Assembly (NCBI RefSeq): GCF_020379485.1
Contig: NC_063448.1
Coordinates: 13,167,726-13,231,725 of the forward strand
From: Brassica napus
Lineage: Eukaryota; Streptophyta; Magnoliopsida; Brassicales; Brassicaceae
Direction: 5' to 3'
DNA length: 64,000 nucleotides
In this document: one piece after another, positions 45,199 to 56,644 of the stretch
Layout: every line of letters starts with the position of its first letter
Numbering within the stretch: the first letter of the stretch is position 1
The notes under the pieces: model-generated
The model's input: only the letters and a program-made list of their open reading frames with translations
Told to the model about the DNA's origin: nothing
The model's database searches: none
Translations under genes and position numbers: made by a program

Positions 45199-48100
45199 AT
45201 GGATATACCAGAACTCCCCCGTAGGATACATACATTAGGGGAAGAGTCCCCCGCAGTGCATAGAAATTCGTATCATACTTGTTGGACGTTGCATACTGCT
45301 TTAAAGAATGCTCTTCATGATGACGAATATGAAGAGCTGAAGGAGTCGAAGTTGAGAGTTTTCATCAAGTTCCAAGAGCTGAGATTTGATTGGGCTTCAA
45401 GGCTGGTTCAATACATGCTCAGTTTCCAGCTGGACATAAAGAAGAAGTATGAGTTGTGGAGTCTCGTTGGTCCAGAACCTGTGGGGTTTTCACTGTTAGA
45501 GTTTGAAAACCTCACTGGTCTAAACTGCGAGTACATCGAGGACCTTGAGAGACCTCACTGTGTTGTTTCAAAGGAGTTGACTTCTTTCTGGGAGATGTTG
45601 GGAGTTCATGTCGAAGCTGGGCCATCTACTCAGGAGATAATAGCAGCATTTGAGAGATGCGAAGGGTGGTCTCGGGATGATCGCAAGCGGCTCGCGTACC
45701 TTGCCATCATCACTGGATACATTGAAGGGAGAAAATATTCAACCCCTACACGGGTTAATCTGGCAAGGCTAGTGATTGAGCTAGAACGGTTTGAGAATTA
45801 TCCATGGGGGAGAGTCGCGTTTAAGGTGCTGATGGACTCTGTGAAGGGTAGAGATATTTCGGGTTGTTACACTATTAATGGGTTTGCGCAAGCTCTCCAG
45901 GTCTGGGTGTACACAGCTCTGCCGGAATTGGGTGCTAATTATGGTAATCCTCTCCCAAACAATCCGTTTCCACCGATACTGGCTTACAAGGGTCGCAAAG
46001 GACGCAGACAGTTTAAAGAGGCTATCCTCAGTCAGGCATTTACTGCAATCTGGACTACTTCGCAGAAAACTTATAATTAAGTCGTCTGATAAGTCTTCCA
46101 ACTGGACGACTTAGTAGAAGACTTATAATTAAGTCGTCTGGAAAGTCTTCCAGCTGAATGATTTAGTAGAAGACTTATAATTAAGTCATCTGGTAAGACT
46201 ATCCAGACTACTTAATTATAAGTCTTCTACTAAGTCTTCCAGCTGGAAGACTTTCTAGACGACTAAATTATAAGTCGTCTGCGAAGTCTTTTCTTTCCAT
46301 GTTTCTTAATCCGTCAAATATCTAAGTTCATATCTTCTATTTACTGCAGACTAGGGTGATCAACTTTGTTTAGAAGGACATTGGTGAAATGTTTCCAAAA
46401 TGGGAGTTTGATGTTGAGGACACGCCCGTGGAGAACATAATTAAACTCATGTTTGTAAAGGAAACCGTGGAAGTGGACCATGGATTGCTGGGAAGTCATA
46501 GGTACTTGGGTCAATACAAAGCCAGCGGTTGTGAGTCCAGCGAAGAAAAAGGTAGTGAAGGAAGACAGTCTAAGACCTCAGAAGAAAGCTCGTAAATAGG
46601 CTAGTGAAGACGCTAGTGAAAAGGCAGCTGTAGTGGCTAGTGAAGAGGCAGCTGCAGAGGCTAGTGAAGAGGTTCGTACGACTGTTGGTGGGTTGACCAA
46701 AGAGGATATTAAAACCATGTTCAAGGACATAGTTGATGCCATGAGGGTAGGGTTTGGGACGTGCCTTAAGGAGATCAAATATCTGTCGGAAAGGGTGGAA
46801 GCTGTGGAGAAGAAGGTTGGTATCACCACAAAACGGAAAGGGACATCAGCTCAAAACACGACCCCTCCACCTAAACCGACGCTCGAACCCGTGGTTAGTA
46901 ATGAATCCTCTCCCAACAAGAGATTGACTAGACAAAGTCTTAAGAATAAGAACTGAAAAGTTGTATATTGCAGAGTGAAAGTGTTAATGGGACGAACGCG
47001 GGAAGGAAAAGCTTGACGGAGGATAAAGGTCCAGATGTGCCCGCAGATGCTAGTTCCTCGAAAGATAAAGCTCCAGAACCGAACCTTGTTTTATTAGACA
47101 AAAATCAATCCACTGTTTCGGATTTACAGAAGGAGGATGCTAGATATGTGGAAAAGAGAGATGCTGCTTTGGCACTTTGCCGTGCAAAGAGTGATCGAAC
47201 ATGGAAACTTGCTGCCTCACATCAATCTCCTTATAAGGCAAACAGCACGGCCAAAGTGATCATTCCAAACAAAAATCTTTATCCAGGCTATAATCCTTTT
47301 GCACCAATTGACAAGAAGAAGTTGAAGGAGCTCGCTGATTGGTTGAAAACTTGTCCGTAAGTGTTTGCTTTTCTCATAATAGCTTGCTTTAGTCTACAAA
47401 AACTGATTGCTTTTCAACATTTTGTGTTTGCAGTCATTATAGAACACCTCTCGATAAAAAACCACAGACAAGTAGAACTTGGTGGTATCAAATCCTCCGG
47501 ACCTCCTTAGAGTGGCTGGAGGACTGTGTAAGTCTTCTGCTATGACTTAGATAACTTACTGATAAGTTTTCTTTGTAGACGACTTACTGATAAGTTTTCT
47601 ACGTAGAAGACTTACTAAGTCGTCTGATATATTCTGATTTGTACCCTATTTTATATGCAGCATATTGATGCTTGGATTAATGTGCTGAGGAAGAGGTACG
47701 ACGCTAACCCTTAACATTTCAGGAGCGAGAGAATGTGCTTCTGTGATCATCTCTTTGCTCAGCAATGGAGATTCAACTACAAGGATTTTAAGGGTTCGGA
47801 GCCCGATCAAAACGGTTTAGGAAGAAGACTCCCTGGTGGGGCGTGGAATTATTATGCAGGCACTACACCATCATTTTGCCAATCGAACAAGGTTTGGGGG
47901 ACGAATATTGATGATGTCTATGCGCCAGTGAACTACAACGACACTCATTGGATTGCTATGTGGATATCGATCCCTAAGAGCCACATAGTCGTCTGGGACA
48001 GCATTTTTTCCAGTACCTCCCCAGAAGACCTCGATGTGGTAATGAAGCCTTTTCTCTACATGGTCCTTTTTCTGCTTGTTGAGTGTGCTTCCTCAGACGA

Positions 48101-48366
48101 ACAACGTGCCCAATACAGCCTGGAGCCATTCACATAAGAGAGACCGACCAATAAACCTCCGGCCCGAGCTGGTGATTGTGGCGTGTACACTCTAAAGTAC
48201 ATTCAATGTCATGATCTTGGAATAGAGTTTAGTGAAAAAGACTTTGCTAAGGCCAACGGGAATACTATGAGGGATAAGATGGCGGTGGATATATTTCAAG
48301 AGCTTCCTGACGCGCATGAGTTCGTAAACAAGGACAATGATGTCAACCTGGGTGCGTATGAGGGGT
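45199..48366 (+). pseudogene. DUF1985-ULP1 (C48) protease gene of the Mutator element, broken
   Basis: The start is taken as MDIPELPRRIHTLGEES (45199). A DUF1985 domain (KLRVFIKFQELRFDWASRL to GFSLLEFENLTGLNC and onward, 45340-45900) is followed by a spliced, low-complexity coiled-coil middle (LKEIKYLSERVEAVEKKVG near 46770) and exons ending GTAAG at 47360 and 47528. The C-terminal cysteine protease has His in NDTHWIAMW (about 47940), Asp in VVWDS (about 47990) and Cys in GDCGVYTLKY (about 48175). Viral- and ULP-type C48 proteases cleave SUMO-like conjugates; the role in the transposon is unknown. In-frame stops at 46371, 46597, 47712 and 48135 inactivate it. The catalytic residues themselves are preserved. 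Confidence 0.85.
46060..46295. repeat. AAGTCGTC-type palindrome cluster in a ULP intron
   Basis: Six or more copies of ACTTATAATTAAGTCGTCTG and its inverse between DUF1985 and the next exon (which begins at about 46350 after CTGCAG). Pairing of the two halves would give a hairpin of more than 100 bases. Confidence 0.8.
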
Positions 48367-48489
48367 GATAAATAGGCTTCGTTAGATTATTTTATGCGAT
48401 AGATTAGGTTGATGTGTGTATTTGAACTTGATCCTTATTTTGTATTTGAACTTGGTCCCTATTTTGTAACTTTATTATGTGCAAAAGAC

Positions 48490-48950
48490 TTACAGTTAAG
48501 TCGTCTGGAAAGTCTTCTGAGCAGTGACTTTTTGTAACTATATTTCGGATAATATAAAGGGCAAGACCATCTCAAATTTTTTTGGTAGTGCAATTTGACA
48601 AAGAAGTTGACACAAATAAATTCATAACACAAATTTTTAATACATAGACTAAACCCTGGACGACTAACTGGACAACTTTCTGGACGACTTAATTGAAGGT
48701 CTTCTGGAAGACTAAACACTGGAAGACTAACTTGAAGGTCTTCTGGAAGAAAAAACCCTGGACGACTAACTGGACGACCTTCTGGACGACTTAATTGAAG
48801 GTCTTCTGGAAGATTAAACACTGGACGACAAACTTGAAGGTCTTCTGGAAGAAAAAACCCTGGACGACTAACTAGACGACCTTCTGGACGACTTAATTGA
48901 AAGTCTTCTGGAAGACTAAACACTGGACGACTTACTTGAAGGTCGTCCAT
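48490..48950. repeat. 102-bp tandem repeats, about three copies, 3' of the transposase
   Basis: Units built from CTTCTGGAAGA and CTGGACGACTTAATTGAAGG repeat with a 102-bp period from about 48650 to 48950. The period is a multiple of three, so the minus strand is open: 34-residue units containing LPEDLQVSRPVF and LQLSRPEG. It starts just past the transposase stop in another frame and is judged non-coding. Confidence 0.85.
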
Positions 48951-48952
48951 GT

Positions 48953-51206
48953 CATTTCTTACATTGTGGTTTCGTATGGCCAGTTTCCTTGCATTTTGAG
49001 CATCTATAAACCATGTGTTGCTTCCGGGGTTTGCGTCCTCTCATCATAGCTCCAACCAAGATTGTCATCTTGATTTCTTCTGTCTTCCCGGACCACGCTT
49101 TTCATCCAGAGGAAAGCATGTGCGTTCCTCAACTTGTTGTCCAACACAAGGATATATATTATCTAAGTATCATACAAACAGAAAATCCTTTGAGTACACT
49201 GGACATACAAGTGTGGAGATATGTAAACCAGCAGATGTTCCAGCAGCTATACCATGAGAGCAAGGTATTTTCGCCACTGCATAGACACCACAATCACACT
49301 TTCCATGTTCCAAATCAACCACATAGTCCATTTTGCCACTTTTCACAAAGAATTCCCATCCATCAATTGGTTGTACCGTCATCGTATCCGCTATCTCCGA
49401 TCAAACAGCAAGCAAGTATTCAACACCTCGACTATGTTGAGTTGGGAGACTCAAAGCATCTTCTCTTTTTTTCCAAAACCACTTTCCTAGCTTCTCCCTT
49501 ATGAACTCCAACAGGAACTGAACCGAAAATCCTCTAGCTCGCTTCAGAGCGGAATTAATAGATTCAGCAATGTTGCTTGTCTTTATGTTGTACATGTCCC
49601 TCTGACAATAAACCCTTGACAATAGGCTGACGTCGGCATTCTCCAAATACGTTGCAAGGTCCGGGTTTGCACTCCGTATCACAGTCATGTACCAGTCAAA
49701 ATCTGAAACCGTATGAGCATAAGCATCACCTTTCACCAAGTACAAGAGATGTTTCCCTTTATACTTTTTGAAAATGTTGTCTTGAAGGTGATAATAACAT
49801 ATTCCTCGGGTTGCCCAAGGAAACACCTTATCACACACACTTTTAATGGCTGCGTGCTGGTCGGAGACTATCACCAGAGGCTGCTCATCAGATACATAAC
49901 TAGCCAATTTTGTGAAAAACCATTTCCAAGAAGGTTCATCTTCAGCATCTACGATCCCAAAAGCAAATGGAAATATCTGAAAATTCCCATCTTGTGCGGC
50001 TGCAACTAACATAACACCTCCATACTTCCCACTTAGGTGAGTCCCATCCACCACAATGACCCTTCTCTGATACTTAAAACCTTTGATAGAAGCTCCAAAA
50101 GAGAGAAATAGATACTTAAATCTATTGATAGAATCAAGTTCTATAGCCGTGATAGAATCGGGATTTGCTAAGGAGATTTGCTCGAGATATGATGGCAGAA
50201 GCGAATACCCATCTTCTGCTGATCCTCTCACCAATGTTTATGCATATAAAATTGCTCTGTATGAAGTGGTGTAATCAAGCGTCATGCCAAACATGTTCTT
50301 CATTGCATCAGTGATATGCTGTGGATTCAACCCATCAATGATTCCAACATGATCAGTGAAAAGCCTACCAACATACTTCGGAGTACAGTGTCTCCGCTGA
50401 GCGAGTCGGTCTCCCATTGAGCATGTATGTTTTTCCACATACTTTGTTACCCAAAACGTGTTTGTCCCATGTTTCACACTCGCTCTGACCTTCCATTAAC
50501 AACCACTAACCGGACATGTTGTCACAAGGAGAGTTTTCGTTGACTTGTATATTCTGAAGGAGAACCTAAACCTCACTGCTGTCAACCGTAGCTCTGAAAG
50601 CAGTGCATCCTTGCTAACAAAACTCTGGTTGACATAGATACTGTTACCATTCGATCTTCCTCCTTCAATCTTTTTGATATCTTCAAAACACATATCATCA
50701 TCTTCCTCATCCTCATCTTCAACCTTTCCATAAACACTGTAATCCTCACCATTCTCGTCCGCTTCAACAACAATAGAGATACCAGCATCCTCCTCCCCAT
50801 CGTCCTCGTCCCCATCATCCTCCTCCCCATCATCCTCCAAATAATCATCATCTTCTTCCCTGAACTCTGAAACCGTTTCCACCTTGCTACGAGTTGATAC
50901 AAAAAGCCGTACTCCATGCGTTTTGGTTATCTCGAGCAAGTTTCGAACTTGTCTATCACTTGTAACATGCATAGGACGGGTGTCTGGAGCCTGCATCATT
51001 TCTGCTGGTAATGAGTAGGTTATCTCCATAGATTAGGCGCTCATGTCCAGGTTATAATCTTCTTGAGCCATTGCAAGAAGTTCAGCTTGTGTCGAACCTT
51101 CTCCCAAAAAAATGATTCTCGCTCCTTTGACATTATCAACCACAAAATCCCAACGGCAATCTTTCAAAAACCATTCTCCATACACTGCATGTAACTGACG
51201 CATCAT
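48953..51206 (-). pseudogene. MURA-type Mutator transposase, broken by stops
   Basis: The minus-strand frame starts at ATG 51206 (MRQLHAVYGEWFLKD) after an intron-like TTTTTGTAG. It runs through an acidic region (EDDDYLEDDGEEDDGDEDD), the MuDR/FAR1-type N-terminal zinc domain, the MULE DDE domain (VIVVDGTHLSGKYGGVMLVA, IVDAEDEPSWKWFF, LVIVSDQHAAI, SNIAESINSALKRARGF), a SWIM finger (CDCGVYAVAKIPCSHG) and a C-terminal CCHC knuckle CSKCKETGHTKPQC. Stops at 51033, 50496, 50238, 49401 and 49170, and a late frame shift near 49065, inactivate it. Most of these stops look like C-to-T changes of CAA or CGA. The protein would bind the terminal repeats and cut with a 9-bp stagger, consistent with the TSD. 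Confidence 0.9.
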
Positions 51207-51339
51207 CTACAAAAATTCAAAATAAAACACATTAGTAAACATAGAGAAAATGAAAGTTTACTAAACATTGACGCAGACGACATACCAGTAAGTCGTCTGG
51301 AAGACTTACCAGTAAGTCGTCCAAACATGTCATTTTTGC

Positions 51340-52050
51340 AATTGAATTTTAAATAGGACGACTTACAAGTAAGTCGTCCAGCTTTGTTTGTTAAAAAAAA
51401 ACCTAGACGACTTACTGGTAAGTCATCTAGGATAAACAGGTTAGTTTTGCATTTGACCGAATTGTGTCAGATATTTGACTTTTCCTGGACGACTTATCAG
51501 TAAGTCGTCTCCGGGAAAATAAAATTTTTAATATTTTATTAAAGCTAGACGACTTATTTGTAAGTCTTCTCAGGTTAGTTTGCAATTCGAAAAATAAACT
51601 TAAATATTTAACTTTACCCAGACAACTTACTTGAAAGTCGTCCAGGTAGACGACGTACGAGAAAGCCGTCCGAGATAAGTAAGGTTTGACCAGAATCTAG
51701 GAAATAAATCTGGACGACTTTGCTTATCCTGGACGACTTTCAAGTAAGTCGTCTTACTTGACGACTTCCGCGTAAGTTGTCTGGGAAAAGTTAAATATTT
51801 AAGTTTTATTTTCCAATTGCAAAAGTAACCTGAGACGACTTACAGAGAAGTTGTCCAGCTTTAATAAAATATTGAAATTTTGTTTTCCCGGAGACGACTT
51901 ACTGGTATGTCGTCCAGGAAAAATCAAATATCTGACACAATTCGGTCAAATGCAAAACTAACCCGTTTATCCTAGACGACTTATCAGTAAGTCGTCTAGG
52001 GTATTCTCTAGATTTTTTTTTAACAAACAAAGATGACGACTTACAAGTAA
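51340..52050. repeat. Long imperfect inverted repeat (hairpin), arms about 330 bp
   Basis: The left arm (about 51345-51670) and right arm (about 51720-52045) are inverted copies: CATTTGACCGAATTGTGTCA at 51450 pairs with TGACACAATTCGGTCAAATG at 51931, and TAATATTTTATTAAAGCT at 51528 pairs with AGCTTTAATAAAATATT near 51856. Each arm carries about six AAGTCGTC palindromes. It lies between the right terminal repeat and the transposase start. If transcribed from the right end it would fold into a ~700-base hairpin RNA. Confidence 0.88.
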
Positions 52051-52461
52051 ATCGTCCGTTTGACAAGAAGACTTACCCGTAAGTCTTCTACAGCCAGACT
52101 ACTTACGGGTAAGTCTTCTACACGAACAGATCTAGAAAAAATTCCAATTTCATACCTTAAACTAGTGAGATGACTTCCTTAGCACACAGAGTCTTCTCCA
52201 ACCACCCAGAATCTCAAACGAAAGTAACCCACCAAGAATAATATGCTTGAATGGCTCTATCAACCATAAAAAAATTTGAATCAAAAGCTTGAGTTTTTTG
52301 GATGAATATGGAGGCAAAGTGAAAGAGATGTTGTTTTTAGTTCATATGAATTATATGAACTTGTGGGGTGAATAGGAAAAAAGAAAAATCCAAGAAAAGC
52401 ATGGTTTAGTTTTATGTTTGACTTAGTTTTGAGTCAATCTTGCAAAAAGCCCTTAAGCTAA

Positions 52462-52920
52462 ACCCTAATCAAGGAAGTATAAACCCAAATAGAATGTATA
52501 TACTATGGTTTACTATACCCAAACCTTTACTTAGTAAATCTAAACCCTAAGCAATGAACCTATAAACCCAAATACAATCTATAAATTGTCTTCCAATATT
52601 AAACACTTGAAAGCACATTTACTTGGTTAACATGTTGCATATCTTATATTTCATATAGTCTAAGTAGTATAGTAAACGAATGTTCCAAATAATGAAATTT
52701 GTCCAACACTCGAAAAATGAATTTCATATTACAATCAATCACACAAAATGACAAAGAAGAGACCTATCAAATTTAAAAACATGACATATTATTACATTTT
52801 TAAGGAGTAGTATAGAAATATGTCCCAAATAGTATGGTAACCGTACATAGGTAGCTATACTTAAGAATATATACTATACCATTCATTTCACATAATATAG
52901 TATAGACAGCGAGTTCATCT
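52462..52920. repeat. Right continuation of the degenerate AAACCCTA tract
   Basis: GCTAAACCCTAATC, AAACCCAAATAGAATG and AATCTAAACCCTAAGC at 52458-52580 continue the tract interrupted by the Mutator element; the rest is AT-rich with no gene. Confidence 0.6.
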
Positions 52921-52923
52921 TCT

Positions 52924-53348
52924 TCAATTCTTTTTTTTTAGACAGACTGATACACATTCACTTCGTTCACCATCATTATTCTTCACCACCATATAGAGAT
53001 CGTCTCCATCTCCTATTTTTTTCTTACACGACGATGCTTTTACCGACTCGCCGTCGTTGTTCTTCACCACTGGATCTGTAAAACAAAAACAGAAACGAAA
53101 ACAGAGTTTGGAAACAAAGACATGATTGTGAGAATCAATTGATTTAAGAAAAAAAATGAAAGAGTTGTTGTGTGTGCTCACCGTCTACGCTTTCCTCGTT
53201 GTATGTTCTCACCCTGGATCTGTAAAAGAAAAACAGAAACAAAAACAGAGTATGAAAACAAAAGCAAGATTGTGAGAATCAATTGATTTAAGAAAAAAAA
53301 AATGAAAGAGTTGTTGTGTGTGCTCACCGTCTATGACTTCATCGTTGT
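52924..53348 (-). other. Exon-like remnant with a 140-bp tandem duplication
   Basis: On the minus strand an 85-codon ORF (52924-53181) contains two copies of VVKNNDGE. Upstream, a block with CAGAAAC(G/A)AAAACAGAG, GATTGTGAGAATCAATTGAT and GAGTTGTTGTGTGTGCTCAC is present twice (53070-53200 and 53212-53348). Read on the minus strand each copy looks like an exon end, a GTGAGC donor, an intron and a CAG acceptor followed by ATCCAG. This may be a decayed gene with a duplicated exon-intron unit; the family is not recognised. Confidence 0.4.
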
Positions 53349-53450
53349 CTCTTCTTTAGAACAATTGATTGTTCTTTTGGTGAGAAGAAATTCAATTCAA
53401 AAATATATGTGAGTAATGAAAGACCACGTTTTACTTTTTACAGTTACAAA

Positions 53451-54236
53451 TCTTATATATTAAAACATAAGTCACAACCTTGATTCATGTGTGATTTTTT
53501 AAAAAATGAACATAATGGACATATTCTTAAAAAATCATGTTACATTTAATCTCTAATCTTATCATTTAAATTTTGGGTCTACCAGAAATTTTTATTGGGC
53601 TATCAATAATTGGATTTAAACAATAGATGATCCATTGGATTTAAATATAGTATAAATTAACTAGATATAATTTAATGTTGTAATACTATACTTCCATATG
53701 TTAATTATTTAAATATTTGTCAATGTTAACTTTTAAAATTATAAAGATTTTTTTTTTAAATAACAAAAATCATATTATCTAACAATGATTAATCTTTACT
53801 ACCTTAAACCAATGAAAACAAATTTTAAACTATATAGTTTATTTTAAAAATTAAACAAAAACTAAATGTTATTTACTCGATAATATAAATCTATGAAGCG
53901 AAAAGTTTAATTTTTTAAAAACTTTTTAATTTTGTGAAATGTTACAATATATTTGAATATGACAATAAAACAATATTTTATTAATCTTTATATATATAGT
54001 TACGATTTTAATAATGAAATAATAATCAGAAAATATATATAGAAGAAGATACAAATACATGTGAAAGTTTGAAACAATCTATTCAATGAAAATAATATAC
54101 CGTAAACTTATTATGTTTTAAAAATTGATAGACACATATATATTATAATATATACCAATTTAGAATCGAAAACAAAATATTTATATAAAAATAAATGAAA
54201 ACAAAAATCTGCGCGGTTGTGCGGATCGAGATCTAG
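53451..54236 (+). mobile_element. Short non-autonomous Helitron, 786 bp
   Basis: Starts A|TCTTATATATTAAAACATAA and ends GCGGATCGAGATCTAG|T at 54236, preceded by a GCGCGGTTGTGCGG hairpin-like stretch. This is the typical end of a common Brassicaceae non-autonomous Helitron family. The interior is AT-rich and without genes. Confidence 0.85.
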
Positions 54237-55268
54237 TTATTAATTAAATTTTGTTTTTTTTGTGCAGGTTTCACCGGTTGTATACAAGGTTATAATGGCA
54301 TTATTATAAAAAAGACACAATACATATTTGCAAGATAGGTCTTTTTATCATACAATGAATTATAATTTGTTCAAAGGTTATACAGCATAATTCACCATTA
54401 TTGTATCTGCTTAATACTCTACTATTAAAGAGTTTTTATTTGATATTGAAAAGTAATATCTGAAGTAACTGGGAAATGAGTTGGTTCGACATATTTGGGA
54501 GGGGAGGGGCCACCAACTTCTTAATTAAGATTGGATTTCCATTGCAAACAGCGAAAGAAAAACAGAGATACTATTAATCGAAATTTTAATGAAACACCTC
54601 CATTGGTAGAATTTTTTTTTTTTTTTTTGAAACACCTCCATTGGTTGAATTATAATGGGTGTCTCACCAATAAAAAATGATTTGAAAGAAGCAAAAATAG
54701 AAGAATGAAAGTTTCTCATGAGATTATTTTATTTGAGAATTTTCAAGAACCTCATGAAAACTCCTAGACTATGCAATTTATTGCAAATTGCAGGAAATTC
54801 AGGTTTCAAGTCCCGAAAATAGCGGTTTATTAAACAATTATGCAGACTACAGAGGAAAGACTTGCAAGGGATCTTCAACATGTTGTAAGTAAATCTGGTC
54901 AGGCGTGGATCTTCATAGGACGGCTCAGGTGATGCAGTTAGGCGTAGGTCTTCATAAGGCAGGTAGTATTGTCGGTTGTCGAATCGTCTATGTAATCTTT
55001 CCTATATCATAATTGTAAGATCGTAATAAATCAGCGTTAAAAATAATAATAATATATCTTTCCTTTGTTGGTTTGTTTCTTATTTTTAGATAAACATTAA
55101 TTCAAGAATTGAAATTATTACTATTATTTTTACATGAGATACTCTAAAAATTCAGTCTTCTCGCTTTTACTTTTATATCGTCATGACAGACTGATCATAA
55201 CCACAAAACTTTATTCCATTTGTTTAATTAGATGTCTTCGGTTCTATGATCTATCTCATCTTCTATTA
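54237..55268. other. Gene-free sequence
   Basis: No gene seen. A T-run at 54610-54628 interrupts a short direct repeat (GAAACACCTCCATTGGT at 54591 and 54629). A partial direct repeat GGCGT(A/G)GATCTTCATA(G/A)G lies at 54903-54960. Confidence 0.45.
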
Positions 55269-55276
55269 ATTTTAAA

Positions 55277-56201
55277 TAGGCTTCTCCAATATTGTAAAAC
55301 TGAACCGCACCAAACGAAACCAAACCGAAATAGACAATATGGTGTGGTTTTGGTATATACCATATGAACCGAATGGATATGATTTTATAAAACCCATACG
55401 ATTTGGATATGGTTTGGTTTATAACCGATTAAACCGATTAAACCGAATAAACCAAACAAAACCGATCAAAAATAGAAACATGTAAATATGTACATATTTT
55501 ATAACGTCACATGAAACTCTATTTGTTATATAAGTTATTATTTTGTTAATAATTATTACCATATTTTTTATAATAATAAAGAATCCTAATTTGAAAAACA
55601 CTTAAAATATAATTAAATAACAATTCATCGCAACTGAGGCTTCTTATTTTCTTAGTCTTCTTCTTTTAATCAATTTGCTTTCTTTTAGCGTTGATTAAAT
55701 TGAAGTGAAGGTTATAAATTTGATAGGTAATAACTAGAAAAAATTCTTCACAACTTTTTTTTTATTTATAAACGAACAGAGTTTCACTCGAAGAAGCATG
55801 ACTTTGATGAACACCAAATATGGAAGAGTGGAAAAACTTTTCTTTTGTTTTATATTTTTATTTTCAAAATTTCGAGCTTTGATTTTAATTCTAGATTTGA
55901 TTATTTCATCTGAAGGTATAAGCATTTTTAGTTTTTTTTGTTCTTTTCTTTGAAAATAAAATATTTTTTTAATAAATGATTGTGATGACAATATGACTCT
56001 AAAATTTATATAATATGATCCCAAACTAAATAATTATGTTTTAGTATAAAACCGAATAAACCAAAAATCGACGGTATATAAACCGAACCGAACCGAAGTA
56101 AATATGGATTTAGAGTGGTAGTTATATTTTACTAACCGAAATACCGAAAAACCGAAAAAATCGAACCGAAACCGAACCGATATCCGGATTGAACACCCCT
56201 A
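55277..56201. mobile_element. hAT-type non-autonomous element, 925 bp, exact 8-bp TSD
   Basis: Flanked by ATTTTAAA on both sides (55269-55276 and 56202-56209). The left end is TAGGCTTCTCCAATATTG; the right end read inverted is TAGGGGTGTTCAATCCGG. Both ends lead into arrays of ACCGAAC/GGTTCGGTT motifs (55305-55450 and 56045-56180). The AT-rich middle has no transposase. The 8-bp duplication and TAGG ends identify hAT. Confidence 0.9.
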
Positions 56202-56644
56202 ATTTTAAACATAAAATCTGTTATGTCGACTAAACTTCTAGAAAATGAATACTTATAATTTTCTTTGATGGCTTATATTTAATCATTATCTTGTGTAGAA
56301 ATAATCATTTTCTAGGTTAGGATGTACAAATTATAGGTTTAATGATCATATCTTATCAAGAAATTTATAAGTCCTATAAATTATTTTATGGGGGTAGTAA
56401 ATAGGGATGTTAAGTTTATAGTGTTGTCACTAGCCAAGGATGTAGATCTCCATGTAAATTGTTTCCGTTCTCGAATCTCTTGGAGCTATTGAACTTTTAA
56501 ATCTGAAAGTCCTTTTGAACTTTACTACGATAATATAGTGTTTTCGCCTTTTCGGAACAAAATTAACAATTAGCATTAAGCATAATGTTAATTTGCCTTC
56601 TGAGAATAATAGAAAGTTGAAATATCTCCAAGACATTGAGGTTA

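Larger units (their letters stand above)
43877..52452. mobile_element. Kaonashi-like Mutator element (ULP-MULE), 8576 bp
   Basis: Both ends are flanked by the exact 9-bp duplication TTAAGCTAA (43868-43876 and 52453-52461). The terminal repeats are imperfect: left GGGAAAATTGCCAAATATGA, right (inverted) GGGCTTTTTGCAAGATTGAC; both continue into CTCA(C/A)AACT. It carries a plus-strand DUF1985-ULP1 protease gene and a minus-strand MURA-type transposase, in convergent orientation. This is the known Arabidopsis Kaonashi (KI-MULE) arrangement. Many short palindromes, a long hairpin and a 102-bp tandem array fill the non-coding parts. Both genes carry several premature stops, so this copy is dead. Confidence 0.92.

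Noticed and set aside
48459..48950. 163-codon ORF as an independent gene
   Set aside because: It is generated by the 102-bp tandem repeats of the Mutator element and has no domain.
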